A DNA stretch of 64,000 nucleotides. Origin: Mycobacteroides immunogenum (GTDB lineage: Bacteria > Actinomycetota > Actinomycetes > Mycobacteriales > Mycobacteriaceae). Position numbers and translations under genes: made by a program. Positions 1 through 7,953 of this stretch are shown here, in pieces (the first letter of the stretch is position 1; every line of letters begins with the position of its first letter). The notes under the pieces were generated by a model. It saw nothing but the letters and a program-made list of their open reading frames with translations. It did no database searches and was not told where the DNA came from. The stretch is taken from assembly GCF_001605725.1 (NCBI RefSeq), contig NZ_CP011530.1, positions 186,001 to 250,000 of the forward strand, written 5' to 3'.

Positions 1-100
1 CGATGTATTGCTGAGACGCGGTGAACTCGTTGCCGATTTGATCGTGCAACAGTGCCAGGAACGGCGAGGATGGGCGCGCATGCGGATCGGTGGTAGCCAC
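1..100 (-). CDS. bfrB: Ferritin BfrB, N-terminal fragment (cut by window edge)
   Basis: Only the first 33 codons are inside the window, read leftwards from a GTG at 98-100. The translation begins MATTDPHARPSSPF and continues LALLHDQIGNEFTASQQYI. The stretch with Q-I-x-N-E-F-T-A-x-Q-Q-Y is the first helix of mycobacterial ferritin BfrB and includes the Glu of the ferroxidase centre. BfrB is a cytosolic 24-mer that oxidises and stores iron. An AGGG lies about 8 bases before the GTG. The gene starts 18 bases after the stop of the LCP gene on the same strand; in M. tuberculosis the LCP-like Rv3840 is likewise next to bfrB. What is seen is the motif and the start; the identity rests on about 20 residues. 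I saw no clear iron box in the short gap. Confidence 0.8.
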   Translation of the reverse strand, partial: MATTDPHARPSSPFLALLHDQIGNEFTASQQYI

Positions 101-118
101 ACCGAAAACCCTAGTAGG

Positions 119-1348
119 TCAGGGAGTCGGTGTGGCCGGGTCGGGCAAGAGGTCTGCGGGAACTTGTTGGCCGGTGCGCAGGGCGTCGAAAAGGCGGGCC
201 GAGGCGTCCTGGTCCCAGGTGACGATGTCGCCCGCCCAGTTCGACGAGAACGAACCGATGGGGATCGTCAGATTCTGTACCGAACCCGCTAGCGCCCAGC
301 CCAATTGAGCCAGATTCCAGCTGTGATCGCCCTCGGCGATAGTGATCGCGTCGGCGGTCGAGGTGGCAAGCGGATACCACCGGAACGGATTGGCCCACAC
401 CGCAGGACTGCTCATCCGGTGAAACAGTGCGGCCATGAAGGCGCGCTGATGCGTCATCCGATCCAGATCGGCGCGGGGTGTGGCCCGGCTGCGTACGTAC
501 CCAAGTGCGTTGGGCCCGTTGAGAATTTGGCAGCCTGGGGCTAGGTCGACGCCGGCCAGGGGATCGTCGATAGCCTCGTCGAGGCACAGCGAGACGCCAC
601 CGATCGCATCGACTACGGAGGCGAATCCGCTGAATCCGATTTCCGCGTAGTGGTCTATGCGCAGGCCGGTGGCCTGTTCCACGGTCTGGGTGAGCAGCGC
701 CGCACCCCCGAGGGAAAACGCGGCATTGAGTTTGTTGCTGCCGTTCTCGGGGATGGGGAGGTACGAGTCGCGGGGGAGCGAGATCATGGTGGCCGCCCCG
801 CCGTCGTAGAACGCGGGTATGTGTACCAACAGGATGGTGTCGGTGCGGCCGTCACCGATGTCTCCCCCGGTGGTCAGCTCGGCCTCCTGCGCCGGGGTCA
901 GGCCCTGACGGCTATCGGAACCGACTAACAGCCAGTTGGTTCCGCTGCCCGGTGCGGGACGGTCCGGGTAGTCGTTCACCGCGTTGACGTGGTGTAACCG
1001 TCCGTCGAGCCAGAATGCCGTGCCGATGACGGTGCAGAATCCGAGCAGTAGGACGGTCAGGGCCAGCGCGAAGGCGCGCCGTATCCAGGTTCCCCACCGC
1101 CGCTTGCGCGGCGGACGTGTGGGGGGTGGGGGAGCCGGCGGCGGGGCAGCAGTGCGCCGCGATCGTGGCTCGCGCGCTACCGGCCGTGCCGGCGGTGGTT
1201 GCCTGCGTGGTGGTGGCGGCGGTGGACCGGGCCTGGGCGGTGGATTCACCGGAGGTGGCGGTGCCGGTTGGGGACGGCGCCGGATGACCTGGCTGTCCTC
1301 CCGGCGGTCGGGGCGCCGACCGCGGAAGGGAATGGTGGGCTCGGTCAT
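119..1348 (-). CDS. LytR-CpsA-Psr (LCP) family envelope ligase-type protein
   Basis: 409 residues. Residues 1-85 are cytoplasmic and very rich in Pro and Arg. A single membrane segment follows at about 92-114, and then an extracellular LCP domain with NWLLVGSDSRQG (about 138-149), DTILLVHI and MISLPRDSYLPI. The Asp and Arg residues of these motifs bind the polyprenyl pyrophosphate in this family. LCP proteins transfer undecaprenyl- or decaprenyl-linked polymers to peptidoglycan; in mycobacteria the polymer is arabinogalactan. The start is the ATG at 1346-1348, which gives a normal N-in topology; the open frame upstream to 1699 runs through the next gene and is rejected. The CPBP gene lies 23 bases upstream and bfrB 18 bases downstream on the same strand. 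Which of the several mycobacterial LCP paralogues this is cannot be told here. Confidence 0.9.
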   Translation of the reverse strand: MTEPTIPFRGRRPDRREDSQVIRRRPQPAPPPPVNPPPRPGPPPPPPRRQPPPARPVAREPRSRRTAAPPPAPPPPTRPPRKRRWGTWIRRAFALALTVLLLGFCTVIGTAFWLDGRLHHVNAVNDYPDRPAPGSGTNWLLVGSDSRQGLTPAQEAELTTGGDIGDGRTDTILLVHIPAFYDGGAATMISLPRDSYLPIPENGSNKLNAAFSLGGAALLTQTVEQATGLRIDHYAEIGFSGFASVVDAIGGVSLCLDEAIDDPLAGVDLAPGCQILNGPNALGYVRSRATPRADLDRMTHQRAFMAALFHRMSSPAVWANPFRWYPLATSTADAITIAEGDHSWNLAQLGWALAGSVQNLTIPIGSFSSNWAGDIVTWDQDASARLFDALRTGQQVPADLLPDPATPTP

Positions 1349-1371
1349 CGGGGGTGTCCCATGAGATGAGG

Positions 1372-2133
1372 CTAATGGAGCCAGCCCAGGTGATCCCGGA
1401 GCAACGCGAACCCGACGAATGCCACCGTATCTATCACGCCATGGGCGACGACCAGGGGCCATAGCCGTCCGGTGCGGTGCCATACGTATCCGAAGAGCAG
1501 GCCCATCACGAGGTTCCCGACACCCGCCGAGACACCTTGATACAGGTGATAGCAACCACGTAGCAGTGCCGAGGACGCGATGGCGGCCGTCGCGCCGTAA
1601 CCGAGTTGGCGCAGACGCGTCTGCAGATACGCGACGACCACCACCTCCTCGGCCCATCCGTTTGCGAATGCGGACAGCACCAATACGGGCACCCGCCACC
1701 AGGTGTCATCGAGCGAGGCGGGAATGACCTGGACGCTCATGCCCATCCAGCGCGCACCGACGTACAAGGCCAGACCCGGCAGTCCGACGAGTGCTGCCAG
1801 GCCCAGCGCGCCCAGGCCGTCGGTCCGCCAGCGCCAGCGGCCGAGTCCGATCGAGGACGGGCTGTATCCGCTGCGCCACAGCAGATACACCGCAAGCGCA
1901 CCCCACGCCACCAGTCGGGTGATGGACACCAGGTTCAGCCCCAGGTCAATCAGACCGAGCTCGGCGCGGCGCGGATTGAGGGCGACGGTCTGGTTCGCCA
2001 GTCCGGTCAGGACGGCCGAAGTGAACTGCAGGATGGCGCTGAGAGCACTCATCCCGAAGCTGATGGCGAGCACGATCCCGATCTCGATGCGGATTGTGCG
2101 CGCTGACATGTCGGATTCCGCCACGGCGCTCAT
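1372..2133 (-). CDS. CPBP family intramembrane metalloprotease-like protein
   Basis: About 253 residues with six to eight hydrophobic segments. The conserved family motifs are present: Glu-Glu in WAEEVVVVAYLQTRL, a CYHLYQG segment in place of FxxxH, and HGVIDT near the C terminus (HxxxD). These belong to the CPBP (Abi, Rce1-like) group of membrane proteases. Bacterial members are mostly of unknown substrate; some act in bacteriocin immunity or protein processing. The start is uncertain: ATG at 2133 is chosen because the longer ATG at 2175 would overlap the divergent hydrolase start; ATG at 2109 is also possible. It may be cotranscribed with the LCP gene 23 bases downstream. Confidence 0.8.
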   Translation of the reverse strand: MSAVAESDMSARTIRIEIGIVLAISFGMSALSAILQFTSAVLTGLANQTVALNPRRAELGLIDLGLNLVSITRLVAWGALAVYLLWRSGYSPSSIGLGRWRWRTDGLGALGLAALVGLPGLALYVGARWMGMSVQVIPASLDDTWWRVPVLVLSAFANGWAEEVVVVAYLQTRLRQLGYGATAAIASSALLRGCYHLYQGVSAGVGNLVMGLLFGYVWHRTGRLWPLVVAHGVIDTVAFVGFALLRDHLGWLH

Positions 2134-2167
2134 TCTGGCTGGTATTGGTGGAAGAGTGTCCGATGTG

Positions 2168-2845
2168 GTGAGCACTCTGCGCTATGTGGCATCGCCCGAT
2201 GGGGTGCGGCTGAGCCTGACGGTGTCGGGGGAAGGGCCGCCGTTGGTGATGGTGCACGGCGCGATGGATTCCGGTGCGAGCTGGTCCGATGTGGCCACCG
2301 AACTCCGGCAGGACTTCACCTGCTTTCTTGTCGACCGGCGCGGCCACGGTGCCAGTGGCGACACGCAGGAGCACAGCCTGGCACGCGAGGCAGATGATGT
2401 GATCGCGGTAGCTGCTGAGGCCGGCCCGGATGCGGTGATAGTCGGACACTCGTTCGGCGCTGTGGTGGTGCTTGAGGCGTTGCGTCGCGGACTCGATGTG
2501 GCAGCCGTGGTGCTGTACGAGCCGCCGCTCCCGGTCTCGGATGCTGTGGCTGCCGCGAATCGGCAGGGGAGTGCGGCGATCCGCGCGCGTTCGGCAACCG
2601 TGTCGCGGGAGTTTGAGGCGTTGGATCGTTGTGCGGAGCTGCTGGTCGAGTACACCCGGTCGGTGGTCCCGATGCTGCTACTTGAGGGGACGAATTCGCC
2701 GCTGCAGTTTCGCGAGCCGGTCGGGTACCTGGCTCGGCGCGTTCCTGGGGTGCGAGTGAAAGAGCTTGTCGGACAAGATCATTTCGCACACCGCGAGGCC
2801 CCCGTGATGTTCGCCCGGATGCTCCGGGAGTTCTTCCTGAGTTAG
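2168..2845 (+). CDS. Alpha/beta hydrolase
   Basis: 225 residues with the alpha/beta-hydrolase fold. VMVHGAMDSGASW supplies the oxyanion-hole HG, VGHSFGAVV the nucleophile elbow G-x-S-x-G with Ser, and DHFAHRE near the C terminus the catalytic His. A Glu or Asp acid lies before it in the LLLEGTNS region. The substrate cannot be inferred. Start choice: GTG at 2168 begins VSTLRYVASPDG, with a GGTGGAAG stretch upstream; GTGs at 2165 and 2156 are alternatives. The gene runs divergently from the CPBP gene, and its last 4 bases overlap the end of the DUF2470 gene on the other strand. Confidence 0.85.
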   Translation: MSTLRYVASPDGVRLSLTVSGEGPPLVMVHGAMDSGASWSDVATELRQDFTCFLVDRRGHGASGDTQEHSLAREADDVIAVAAEAGPDAVIVGHSFGAVVVLEALRRGLDVAAVVLYEPPLPVSDAVAAANRQGSAAIRARSATVSREFEALDRCAELLVEYTRSVVPMLLLEGTNSPLQFREPVGYLARRVPGVRVKELVGQDHFAHREAPVMFARMLREFFLS

Positions 2846-3627
2846 ATCTTGCGGGCGCGCAGCCCGTTGAGGAACGGGCAGCCGGCCAGGATGCGCAGCG
2901 CCTGGCTGAGCCCGGCGGTGTCGTTGACGGGCTCTTGGAACGGCAGCCGCACATCATGGTCGCTCTCGGCGCCCTCCACGCGTAGCTGGATGCCATAGCG
3001 GTCGATGCCGAGCAGGCGCACCTCACCGTGTTGCAGGTTCAGCGGTAGACGGCGCGCCAATCGTTCGACCAGATCGCGGTGATCGTGGTCGATATGCGAC
3101 AGCCATCCGGCCTCGAGCGCACAGAAGGGGTCGGGCCGCGCGCCGAGCAGCGCCGAGACGTCCACGGACTCGGCTCCGGTGGAATCGGCGACGACAACGG
3201 ACTCCACGGTCAGGCACAGCAGGATCGAGCCGGGCTCGGTGCGCAGCCGCATATCGGTGCGGATGTCCAGTAGTGCGGGATTGGGTATGCGGCTGGCGAT
3301 GATGTCGACGATGGCACGGGCCTCCCGATCGGAGGCGGCCACGACATTGCCGCGCACCCAGACCAGTGATCTGACCGGCTCGCGCAGCGGGAGGGGTGCC
3401 TGGTCCGTGAGTTCCAGCAGCGCGGGCATGCCGGACGAGCCGGCCGCGACGACCGTCGCCGCGATGGCGCTATTGGAGGGGACCGCGACGACGAAGGTGC
3501 CGTCATCGAACAAGTGGTGCAGTGAGGTGCCGACCACATCGGCTCCGGCGATGGCGAGGGTGGAGCTCGCGGCTCGCGCGCATGCCGAACGCACGCGCTC
3601 GGCGGTGGTGGGCGGTGCTGCGGTCAT
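2842..3627 (-). CDS. DUF2470 domain protein, Rv3839-like, iron-regulated
   Basis: 261 residues. The N-terminal half resembles the split-barrel fold of pyridoxamine-phosphate-oxidase and haem-utilisation proteins. The C-terminal part is a DUF2470 domain, recognisable by HIDHDHRDLVERLARRL followed by the RLLGIDRYGIQLRVE segment, which in this family begins around a conserved D/N-H-D/x-D-H motif. Members are linked to haem binding or degradation and to iron metabolism, but the activity of this one is unproven. It corresponds in place and type to M. tuberculosis Rv3839, which I recall as an IdeR-repressed gene. A good iron box lies 30 bases before the ATG (see 3657-3675), so induction under iron starvation is likely. 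Confidence 0.85.
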   Translation of the reverse strand: MTAAPPTTAERVRSACARAASSTLAIAGADVVGTSLHHLFDDGTFVVAVPSNSAIAATVVAAGSSGMPALLELTDQAPLPLREPVRSLVWVRGNVVAASDREARAIVDIIASRIPNPALLDIRTDMRLRTEPGSILLCLTVESVVVADSTGAESVDVSALLGARPDPFCALEAGWLSHIDHDHRDLVERLARRLPLNLQHGEVRLLGIDRYGIQLRVEGAESDHDVRLPFQEPVNDTAGLSQALRILAGCPFLNGLRARKI

Positions 3628-3656
3628 GGCGGTCCTCTTCCTGGCGACTAGCGAAC

Positions 3657-3675
3657 TGAGGTAAGCCTAAGTTAA
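3657..3675 (-). promoter_or_regulatory. IdeR iron box
   Basis: Read on the minus strand this 19-mer is TTAACTTAGGCTTACCTCA. It matches 15 of 19 positions of the mycobacterial iron-box consensus TTAGGTTAGGCTAACCTAA, including the central TTAGGC and the ACCT arm. It lies 30-48 bases before the start of the DUF2470 gene, the usual place for repression by iron-loaded IdeR. The match count was made by eye. Confidence 0.8.
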
Positions 3676-3747
3676 CAACGAGCGGTGGAGAGTGCAAGGG
3701 ACACCTGTCCCATCGCCTGTGTCGGGGGTTCGCCCGGCGGCCGAGCG

Positions 3748-3762
3748 CCTAAGGTTTGAAGT
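3748..3762 (+). promoter_or_regulatory. Candidate -10 element giving a leaderless pheA message
   Basis: TAAGGT at 3750-3755 fits the TANNNT form of a mycobacterial SigA -10 hexamer, and it ends 7 bases before the GTG of pheA. No Shine-Dalgarno sequence is present. Together these suggest transcription starting at or next to the GTG. The -35 region is not recognisable, so this is tentative. Confidence 0.35.
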
Positions 3763-4689
3763 GTGCAGCGCATCACTTATCTGGGGCCGGAAGGCACATT
3801 CTCTGAGGCCGCGCTGATCAAGCTGCGCACGACAGGACGCATTCCCGGTACACCCGAGGTGGAGCCGGTGTCGGTGACCAGTGCGCGAGAGGCGTTGGTG
3901 CAGGTCCAGACCGGTGGCGCCACCTATGCCTGTGTACCGATCGAGAGCTCGCTGGAGGGCCCGGTGGTCCCGACGCTGGACACCTTGGCTGTGGGTGCGC
4001 CGCTGCAGATTTTCGCCGAAACCGTGTTGCCGGTGTCCTTCACTATCGCGGTACGCCCGGGCACCTCCGCCGCAGAGGTGAAGACCGTCGCAGGCTTTCC
4101 GATTGCCGCCGCGCAGGTTCGCGAGTGGCTCGCCGCCAACCTGCCGAACGCCGAGTTGGTCGCGGCGAACTCGAACGCGGCAGCCGCCGAGGATGTGAAA
4201 GCCGAGCGGGCCGACGCCGGCGTGTGCACCGAATGGGCAGCGCAACGGTTGGGACTGGATGCGCTCGCCAGCGGGGTGGTGGACGAAGCTCACGCGCACA
4301 CACGCTTTGTGCTGGTGGGGCAACCGGCCCCGCCACCGCCGGCCACCGGCGCGGATCGCACCTCGGTAGTGCTGGGACTCGGAAATGTGCCTGGTGCCCT
4401 GGCCGCGGCCATGAACGAGTTCGCGATACGCGATATCGACCTGACGCGCATTGAGTCCCGGCCGACCCGCACCGGGTTGGGTACTTATCGGTTCTTCCTG
4501 GACTGTGTGGGTCATATCGACGACATCGCCGTCGGCGAGGCACTCAAGGGCCTGCATCGTCGTTGTGAAGATGTGCGGTATTTGGGATCGTGGCCACGAG
4601 GGACCACGGCAGCCTCCGGATCTAACCCGCCGGTGCTGGATGAGGCGTCCGGGTGGCTCGTCGAGACACGAGAAGGGACGCTGCGATGA
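3763..4689 (+). CDS. pheA: Prephenate dehydratase
   Basis: 308 residues, close to the mycobacterial enzyme length. It converts prephenate to phenylpyruvate in phenylalanine synthesis in the cytosol. The N terminus ITYLGPEGTFSEAA and the HTRFVLVG motif at about 185 (the T-R-F active-site motif) define the catalytic domain. The C-terminal ACT domain from about 205 contains NVPGALAAAMNEFAIRDID and the ESRPTRTGLGTYRFFLDC signature that binds Phe for feedback inhibition. The GTG start matches the conserved N terminus exactly. The stop overlaps the start of the next gene by 4 bases (ATGA), so the two are translationally coupled, the same pairing as Rv3838c-Rv3837c. Confidence 0.95.
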   Translation: MQRITYLGPEGTFSEAALIKLRTTGRIPGTPEVEPVSVTSAREALVQVQTGGATYACVPIESSLEGPVVPTLDTLAVGAPLQIFAETVLPVSFTIAVRPGTSAAEVKTVAGFPIAAAQVREWLAANLPNAELVAANSNAAAAEDVKAERADAGVCTEWAAQRLGLDALASGVVDEAHAHTRFVLVGQPAPPPPATGADRTSVVLGLGNVPGALAAAMNEFAIRDIDLTRIESRPTRTGLGTYRFFLDCVGHIDDIAVGEALKGLHRRCEDVRYLGSWPRGTTAASGSNPPVLDEASGWLVETREGTLR

Positions 4690-5372
4690 GTGGGCGGCTT
4701 GTCTTGGTCCGGCATGGACAGTCCTACGGCAATGTTGAACGGCGGCTGGACACGAAACCGCCCGGCGCGGCGCTGACCGAACTCGGATTGCAGCAGGCGC
4801 GGTTGTTCGCCAGACGCTATGAGGAGCATGCGCCCGCGGTGCTGGTGCACTCGGTGGCGGTGCGTGCCGTGCAGACCGCGGCAGGGATCGCCGAACACCT
4901 AGGTGTGCAAGCCGAAGAGGCCGATGGTCTGCATGAGGTACAGGCCGGAGAGTTGGAGGACCACACCGATCTGGAGTCGTTCGCGATCTTCGACCGGACT
5001 TATGAGCGTTGGCATTTCGGTGATCTCGAGGCGCGAATGCCTGGCGGCGAATCGGCGCAGGACGTGTTTGACAGGTACCTGCCCGCGATCGCGGATCTGC
5101 GGCTACGGCACTTGGAGAACGATGCTTCGACCGGTGATGTGGTGATCGTGAGTCATGGCGCGGCGATACGTTTGGTGGCCGCCACCCTTGCCGGCGTGGA
5201 TCCGGGCTTCGCGGTGAATCGCCACCTGCGTAATGCGGAAGCCGTTGTGCTGGCGCCGATTACGGATGGCCGGTGGAGTTGCGTGCATTGGGGAGATGCG
5301 GTGGCGCCCTTCCCGCATCAAGAAGCTGCCAGCGCTGAAGAGCTCGCGCAGTCGGCAGATCCGATGGGCTAG
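4686..5372 (+). CDS. Histidine phosphatase (phosphoglycerate mutase-like), Rv3837c-like
   Basis: 228 residues of the histidine phosphatase superfamily. LVLVRHGQSYGN at residues 5-16 carries the phosphorylated His in RHG. The second catalytic His is in VIVSHGAAIRL. Length and context match Rv3837c, annotated as phosphoglycerate mutase, but family members dephosphorylate many small phosphates and the substrate is not shown by sequence. The start is the ATG at 4686 inside the pheA stop (ATGA). The short tail after residue 215 is low in conservation. The stop region overlaps by 4 bases the end of a Cys-rich reading frame on the other strand. Confidence 0.88.
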   Translation: MSGRLVLVRHGQSYGNVERRLDTKPPGAALTELGLQQARLFARRYEEHAPAVLVHSVAVRAVQTAAGIAEHLGVQAEEADGLHEVQAGELEDHTDLESFAIFDRTYERWHFGDLEARMPGGESAQDVFDRYLPAIADLRLRHLENDASTGDVVIVSHGAAIRLVAATLAGVDPGFAVNRHLRNAEAVVLAPITDGRWSCVHWGDAVAPFPHQEAASAEELAQSADPMG

Positions 5373-5596
5373 ACCGCCAGCTGGATCTGACTCTCACAGT
5401 CACATTGCGCGGCAACACAATCGATCACGAGGCTGTGCCGTAAGAGATACTGTCCGTCGCAGTCCCGGTCCGTGCACTCGGCATGGCGCGCGGAATGCAC
5501 GATCAGAGTGCCGTGGCAGTGGTCGATATCGCGGATGCAATCACGGCAGGCCACACCGCAGCTGATGGCATGCCGCCAGTCCGGTGCTTTCTTCAC
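5369..5596 (-). CDS. Small Cys-rich hypothetical protein
   Basis: About 75 residues if it begins at the GTG at 5594-5596 (VKKAPDWRHAISCG). It holds nine cysteines and several histidines in compact groups: SCGVACRDC, HCHG, ECTDRDC, DCVAAQCDC. The spacing suggests metal binding, for example zinc, but no known finger is recognised. A longer frame to an ATG at 5722 would overlap the end of espG and adds a low-complexity stretch, so it is less likely. There is no clear ribosome binding site. It lies 56 bases after the espG-like gene on the same strand and could be the last gene of the PE-PPE-espG unit. Confidence 0.5.
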   Translation of the reverse strand: MKKAPDWRHAISCGVACRDCIRDIDHCHGTLIVHSARHAECTDRDCDGQYLLRHSLVIDCVAAQCDCESQIQLAV

Positions 5597-5652
5597 ATAA
5601 CTGTTGTAACACCGGATGCCGACAAGTCGGCGCAACCACGCGGGCCTTGCCG

Positions 5653-6396
5653 CTACTCGAGGCCGAGGCTCTTGAGCGCGTGTGTCATCCGCTGCGGCGT
5701 CGCGGGGGTCAGGGTCGCCCACAGTGCTCCGTCGCTGGACGTGCTGGGGGTGGCCATGATGCGCCCAAATGCGGTGTCGTACACGGCAACTCCACCCGGA
5801 GCACGGTCCGTGATGCCGTCAGTTCGCCGGATGGCGGTGATCTCTGTCATCGCGCCGCGGCGTGCCATGGCCTTCGCGACGGTTACCGCGTCGGCCTTGG
5901 TTGCGCCGAGGGCCATGAGCTGCCGGGCCATGTCGGCCGGTTCGGAGTTGAGTGCCAGCGCCAACTGCTCGGCGGGTGCGTTGATCGACCCGAACTTCAG
6001 CGGAGTGGCATCACCGAGGTAACGCCACAACTCGGCACCGAGCGAGCCGGTCACCGATCGCATGGCGACACCTTCGCCGTCGTTGACCAGCAGCACGTAC
6101 GCCTCGCCGTGCTCGACCAAGCACAGGCGCAGCATCTGCGATCCTGCCCAGCGACGCACCGCCACCTGGCCGGTGGCCTTACTTGCCGAGGTCAACATGT
6201 CACGCAGGGTCGGGTGAAGGTCCTCACCCTTGAGCAGGTTGCGTTCCTTGAGCCGGGTGCGGGCGCTTTCCAGCGCGTCTCGGTGTTCGGCTTCGTCTTC
6301 GTGGCGGGGACCCGCGGCCAGTACCACCGGCAAGAGGTCATTGCCGGTGATCTCGCGAGTCAGCTCCAGTTCGTCGAAGTCCAGGCGGACGGTCAC
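5653..6396 (-). CDS. espG-like: EspG-family ESX secretion-associated chaperone
   Basis: 247 residues. The pattern starting MTVRLDFDELELTREI, with LLPVVLAA near the start, WAGSQMLRLCLVEHGEAYVL in the middle and a C-terminal TPATPQRMTHALKSL, is that of EspG proteins. EspG is a cytosolic chaperone that binds the tip of a matching PPE protein in a PE/PPE pair and delivers it to a type VII secretion system. Its ATG overlaps the stop of the PPE-like gene by 4 bases, so the three genes PE, PPE and espG form one coupled unit in the order known from ESX loci. No ecc, esx or mycP gene is next to it. Which ESX system it serves is unknown. Confidence 0.85.
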   Translation of the reverse strand: MTVRLDFDELELTREITGNDLLPVVLAAGPRHEDEAEHRDALESARTRLKERNLLKGEDLHPTLRDMLTSASKATGQVAVRRWAGSQMLRLCLVEHGEAYVLLVNDGEGVAMRSVTGSLGAELWRYLGDATPLKFGSINAPAEQLALALNSEPADMARQLMALGATKADAVTVAKAMARRGAMTEITAIRRTDGITDRAPGGVAVYDTAFGRIMATPSTSSDGALWATLTPATPQRMTHALKSLGLE

Positions 6397-7433
6397 AGCT
6401 CCGCGCTCGCGCCGAGAACCGGAGGCGCAACCGCTCCCTTGGAGCCACCACGCTCGAAGAGCTTTGAGGCATCCACGTTTTCGAAGTCGGCTACCTTGTC
6501 GCTGCCCGACTTGCTGGTAAGGATGTCCGGCAGTTCGACAGGCTTGCTCTCATCGCCCATGAAGACGCCGGTGGCGCCGATGGCGGTGAGATCCTTGCCG
6601 TCCTCGTCTTCGTCCTTCTTGTTGACGCTGCCGCCAACCTTGATGCCCTTACCGGCAGAAGCGGCCAGCGCGCCACCGGCCATCATGCCGGCCATGGGCG
6701 CACCCATACCGGCCATACCCATCCCGGAACCGCCGGCGGCGGCCGTGTTGCCAGTCATCGAGATGGCCGCCGCGCGGGCGCTTTGCACACCGGGCACCGA
6801 GTCGGGGCTCAGCGGGCTCGGGCCCATCTCCGACAGGCCGGCGCCGGCCGCGCTGACACCGGTGTTGCCGCTGTTGGCTTCCGACTTCTCTTCGGGGTAC
6901 TTGATGATCTCGGGGGCTGGCGGGAACTCGACGACCTTGGACGCGGGCTCGCTGGCCGACTCGTAGGTCTCCATGGCCTTGGCTGCCTGCAGGTCCAGGC
7001 CCTGCTCCATGCCTTCGGTGGTTGCGTGCAGGCCGAAAAGCGCTCCACCCGCCGACAGTGCCTCGGCCTTGGCCTTCTCCAGCTGGGCCAGGTCGTTGAT
7101 GTGCGGCATGTCGAGAACCGCGGTGCCGTACGACTCGGCGTAGGTGTTGGCGGTATCGCTGACCTCCTGGGTCAGTCCGGCCATCTTGTCCAGCCAGTCG
7201 GTGAACGGGTTCAGCTTGGTCAGCGCCTCTTCGGCGCGTGGACCGCGGTACCCCTCCATGAGCTTCTCGCCCACCCGAAGGCTGTTCTCGTGCACGTCGG
7301 CGAACGCGGCACTGATCTCCTGCCAGGCCAGCGCGCTATCGACGACATGCGTCGGGCCTGCGCCGGTGGTCAGGTCAAGGGCCAGCTTCTTCGCCTTGCG
7401 GGCCACCCAGTTGACGCCTGTGAATCCGGTCAT
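6393..7433 (-). CDS. PPE-like protein, putative ESX substrate
   Basis: 346 residues. Residues 1-175 are predicted helical and resemble a divergent PPE domain. The usual W-x-G turn appears as AWQEISAAF near residue 37, and YAESYGTAVLDM lies near 107. The C-terminal half is low complexity: Pro/Glu/Lys-rich at 160-180, then a Met-Gly-Ala-rich stretch (MGMAGMGAPMAGMMAGGA, about 228-245), then an acidic patch with KKDEDEDGKD. No enzymatic domain is visible. It probably pairs with the PE-like protein encoded 3 bases upstream and binds the EspG-like protein encoded downstream. EspB-type self-assembling secreted proteins are an alternative comparison. Confidence 0.75.
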   Translation of the reverse strand: MTGFTGVNWVARKAKKLALDLTTGAGPTHVVDSALAWQEISAAFADVHENSLRVGEKLMEGYRGPRAEEALTKLNPFTDWLDKMAGLTQEVSDTANTYAESYGTAVLDMPHINDLAQLEKAKAEALSAGGALFGLHATTEGMEQGLDLQAAKAMETYESASEPASKVVEFPPAPEIIKYPEEKSEANSGNTGVSAAGAGLSEMGPSPLSPDSVPGVQSARAAAISMTGNTAAAGGSGMGMAGMGAPMAGMMAGGALAASAGKGIKVGGSVNKKDEDEDGKDLTAIGATGVFMGDESKPVELPDILTSKSGSDKVADFENVDASKLFERGGSKGAVAPPVLGASAEL

Positions 7434-7436
7434 GAT

Positions 7437-7808
7437 CTATTCCCCCACAGCGTTGATACGAGAGGCGTTGTGGTGCTCGATGTCCACGAACGCCTGCGAG
7501 TTACGCCGGAATGCTTCGGCGATGCGCTTGAGCTGCTCGATGCCGTCCTTGGCAACTTTCTCAAAGTTCTCGTTGGTCTTCGCCGAGGCGTGGGCCACCG
7601 CGGTGGACACCTCGTCGCGGCCCGCCGAACCGAACTTGGCGGTTTCGAGCTGCTTGTCGAGAGCTTCCTGCAGTCGCTGCGCCATCGCGTCGTACTCGAC
7701 GGCGGCATCCTTCATCGCATCCGGATCGACCTGCAGAACAGTCCCCGGCTGGTTAGCCAGGTCCCAGCGGATCTCCTCACGCTGGGCGGGCGCCGGTACG
7801 TCAGCCAT
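7437..7808 (-). CDS. PE-like protein, putative ESX substrate
   Basis: 123 residues, nearly all helical, with two amphipathic helices (about 25-60 and 65-105) as in PE and WXG100-type proteins. The C-terminal helix ends with FVDIEHHNASRINAVGE; F-x-x-x-E stands where ESX substrates have the Y-x-x-x-D/E export signal. The start is the ATG at 7806-7808, preceded by AAAGGGGA at good distance; an upstream ATG at 7829 has no such site. It is followed 3 bases later by the PPE-like gene. The assignment rests on size, helix pattern and context more than on close similarity. Confidence 0.7.
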   Translation of the reverse strand: MADVPAPAQREEIRWDLANQPGTVLQVDPDAMKDAAVEYDAMAQRLQEALDKQLETAKFGSAGRDEVSTAVAHASAKTNENFEKVAKDGIEQLKRIAEAFRRNSQAFVDIEHHNASRINAVGE

Positions 7809-7953
7809 CTTCTGTCCCCTTTCCCCCACTTGTCTCGCGTCGTCCTAAGGGCAGTTTTGCCCTTTCACTAGAGATGGACGGCGGATCCCTCTATTTGGTT
7901 CCATCATTCTCCAAGATTTTTGGATTTTTTTCCAGCAAACCTCAGCCGCACCT
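7809..7953. promoter_or_regulatory. AT-rich gap and likely promoter region of the PE-PPE-espG unit
   Basis: This 145-base gap is clearly richer in A and T than its surroundings, with several runs of T on the plus strand at 7916-7931. It also contains a short hairpin, AAGGGC-AGTTTT-GCCCTT, at 7848-7866. The unit reads leftwards from here. A promoter for the PE-like gene is expected; no single pair of hexamers stands out. Confidence 0.4.

Noticed and set aside
5584..6966. A 460-codon plus-strand open frame over the espG and PPE-like genes
   Set aside because: Low-complexity shadow; the minus-strand genes have coupled starts and family motifs.
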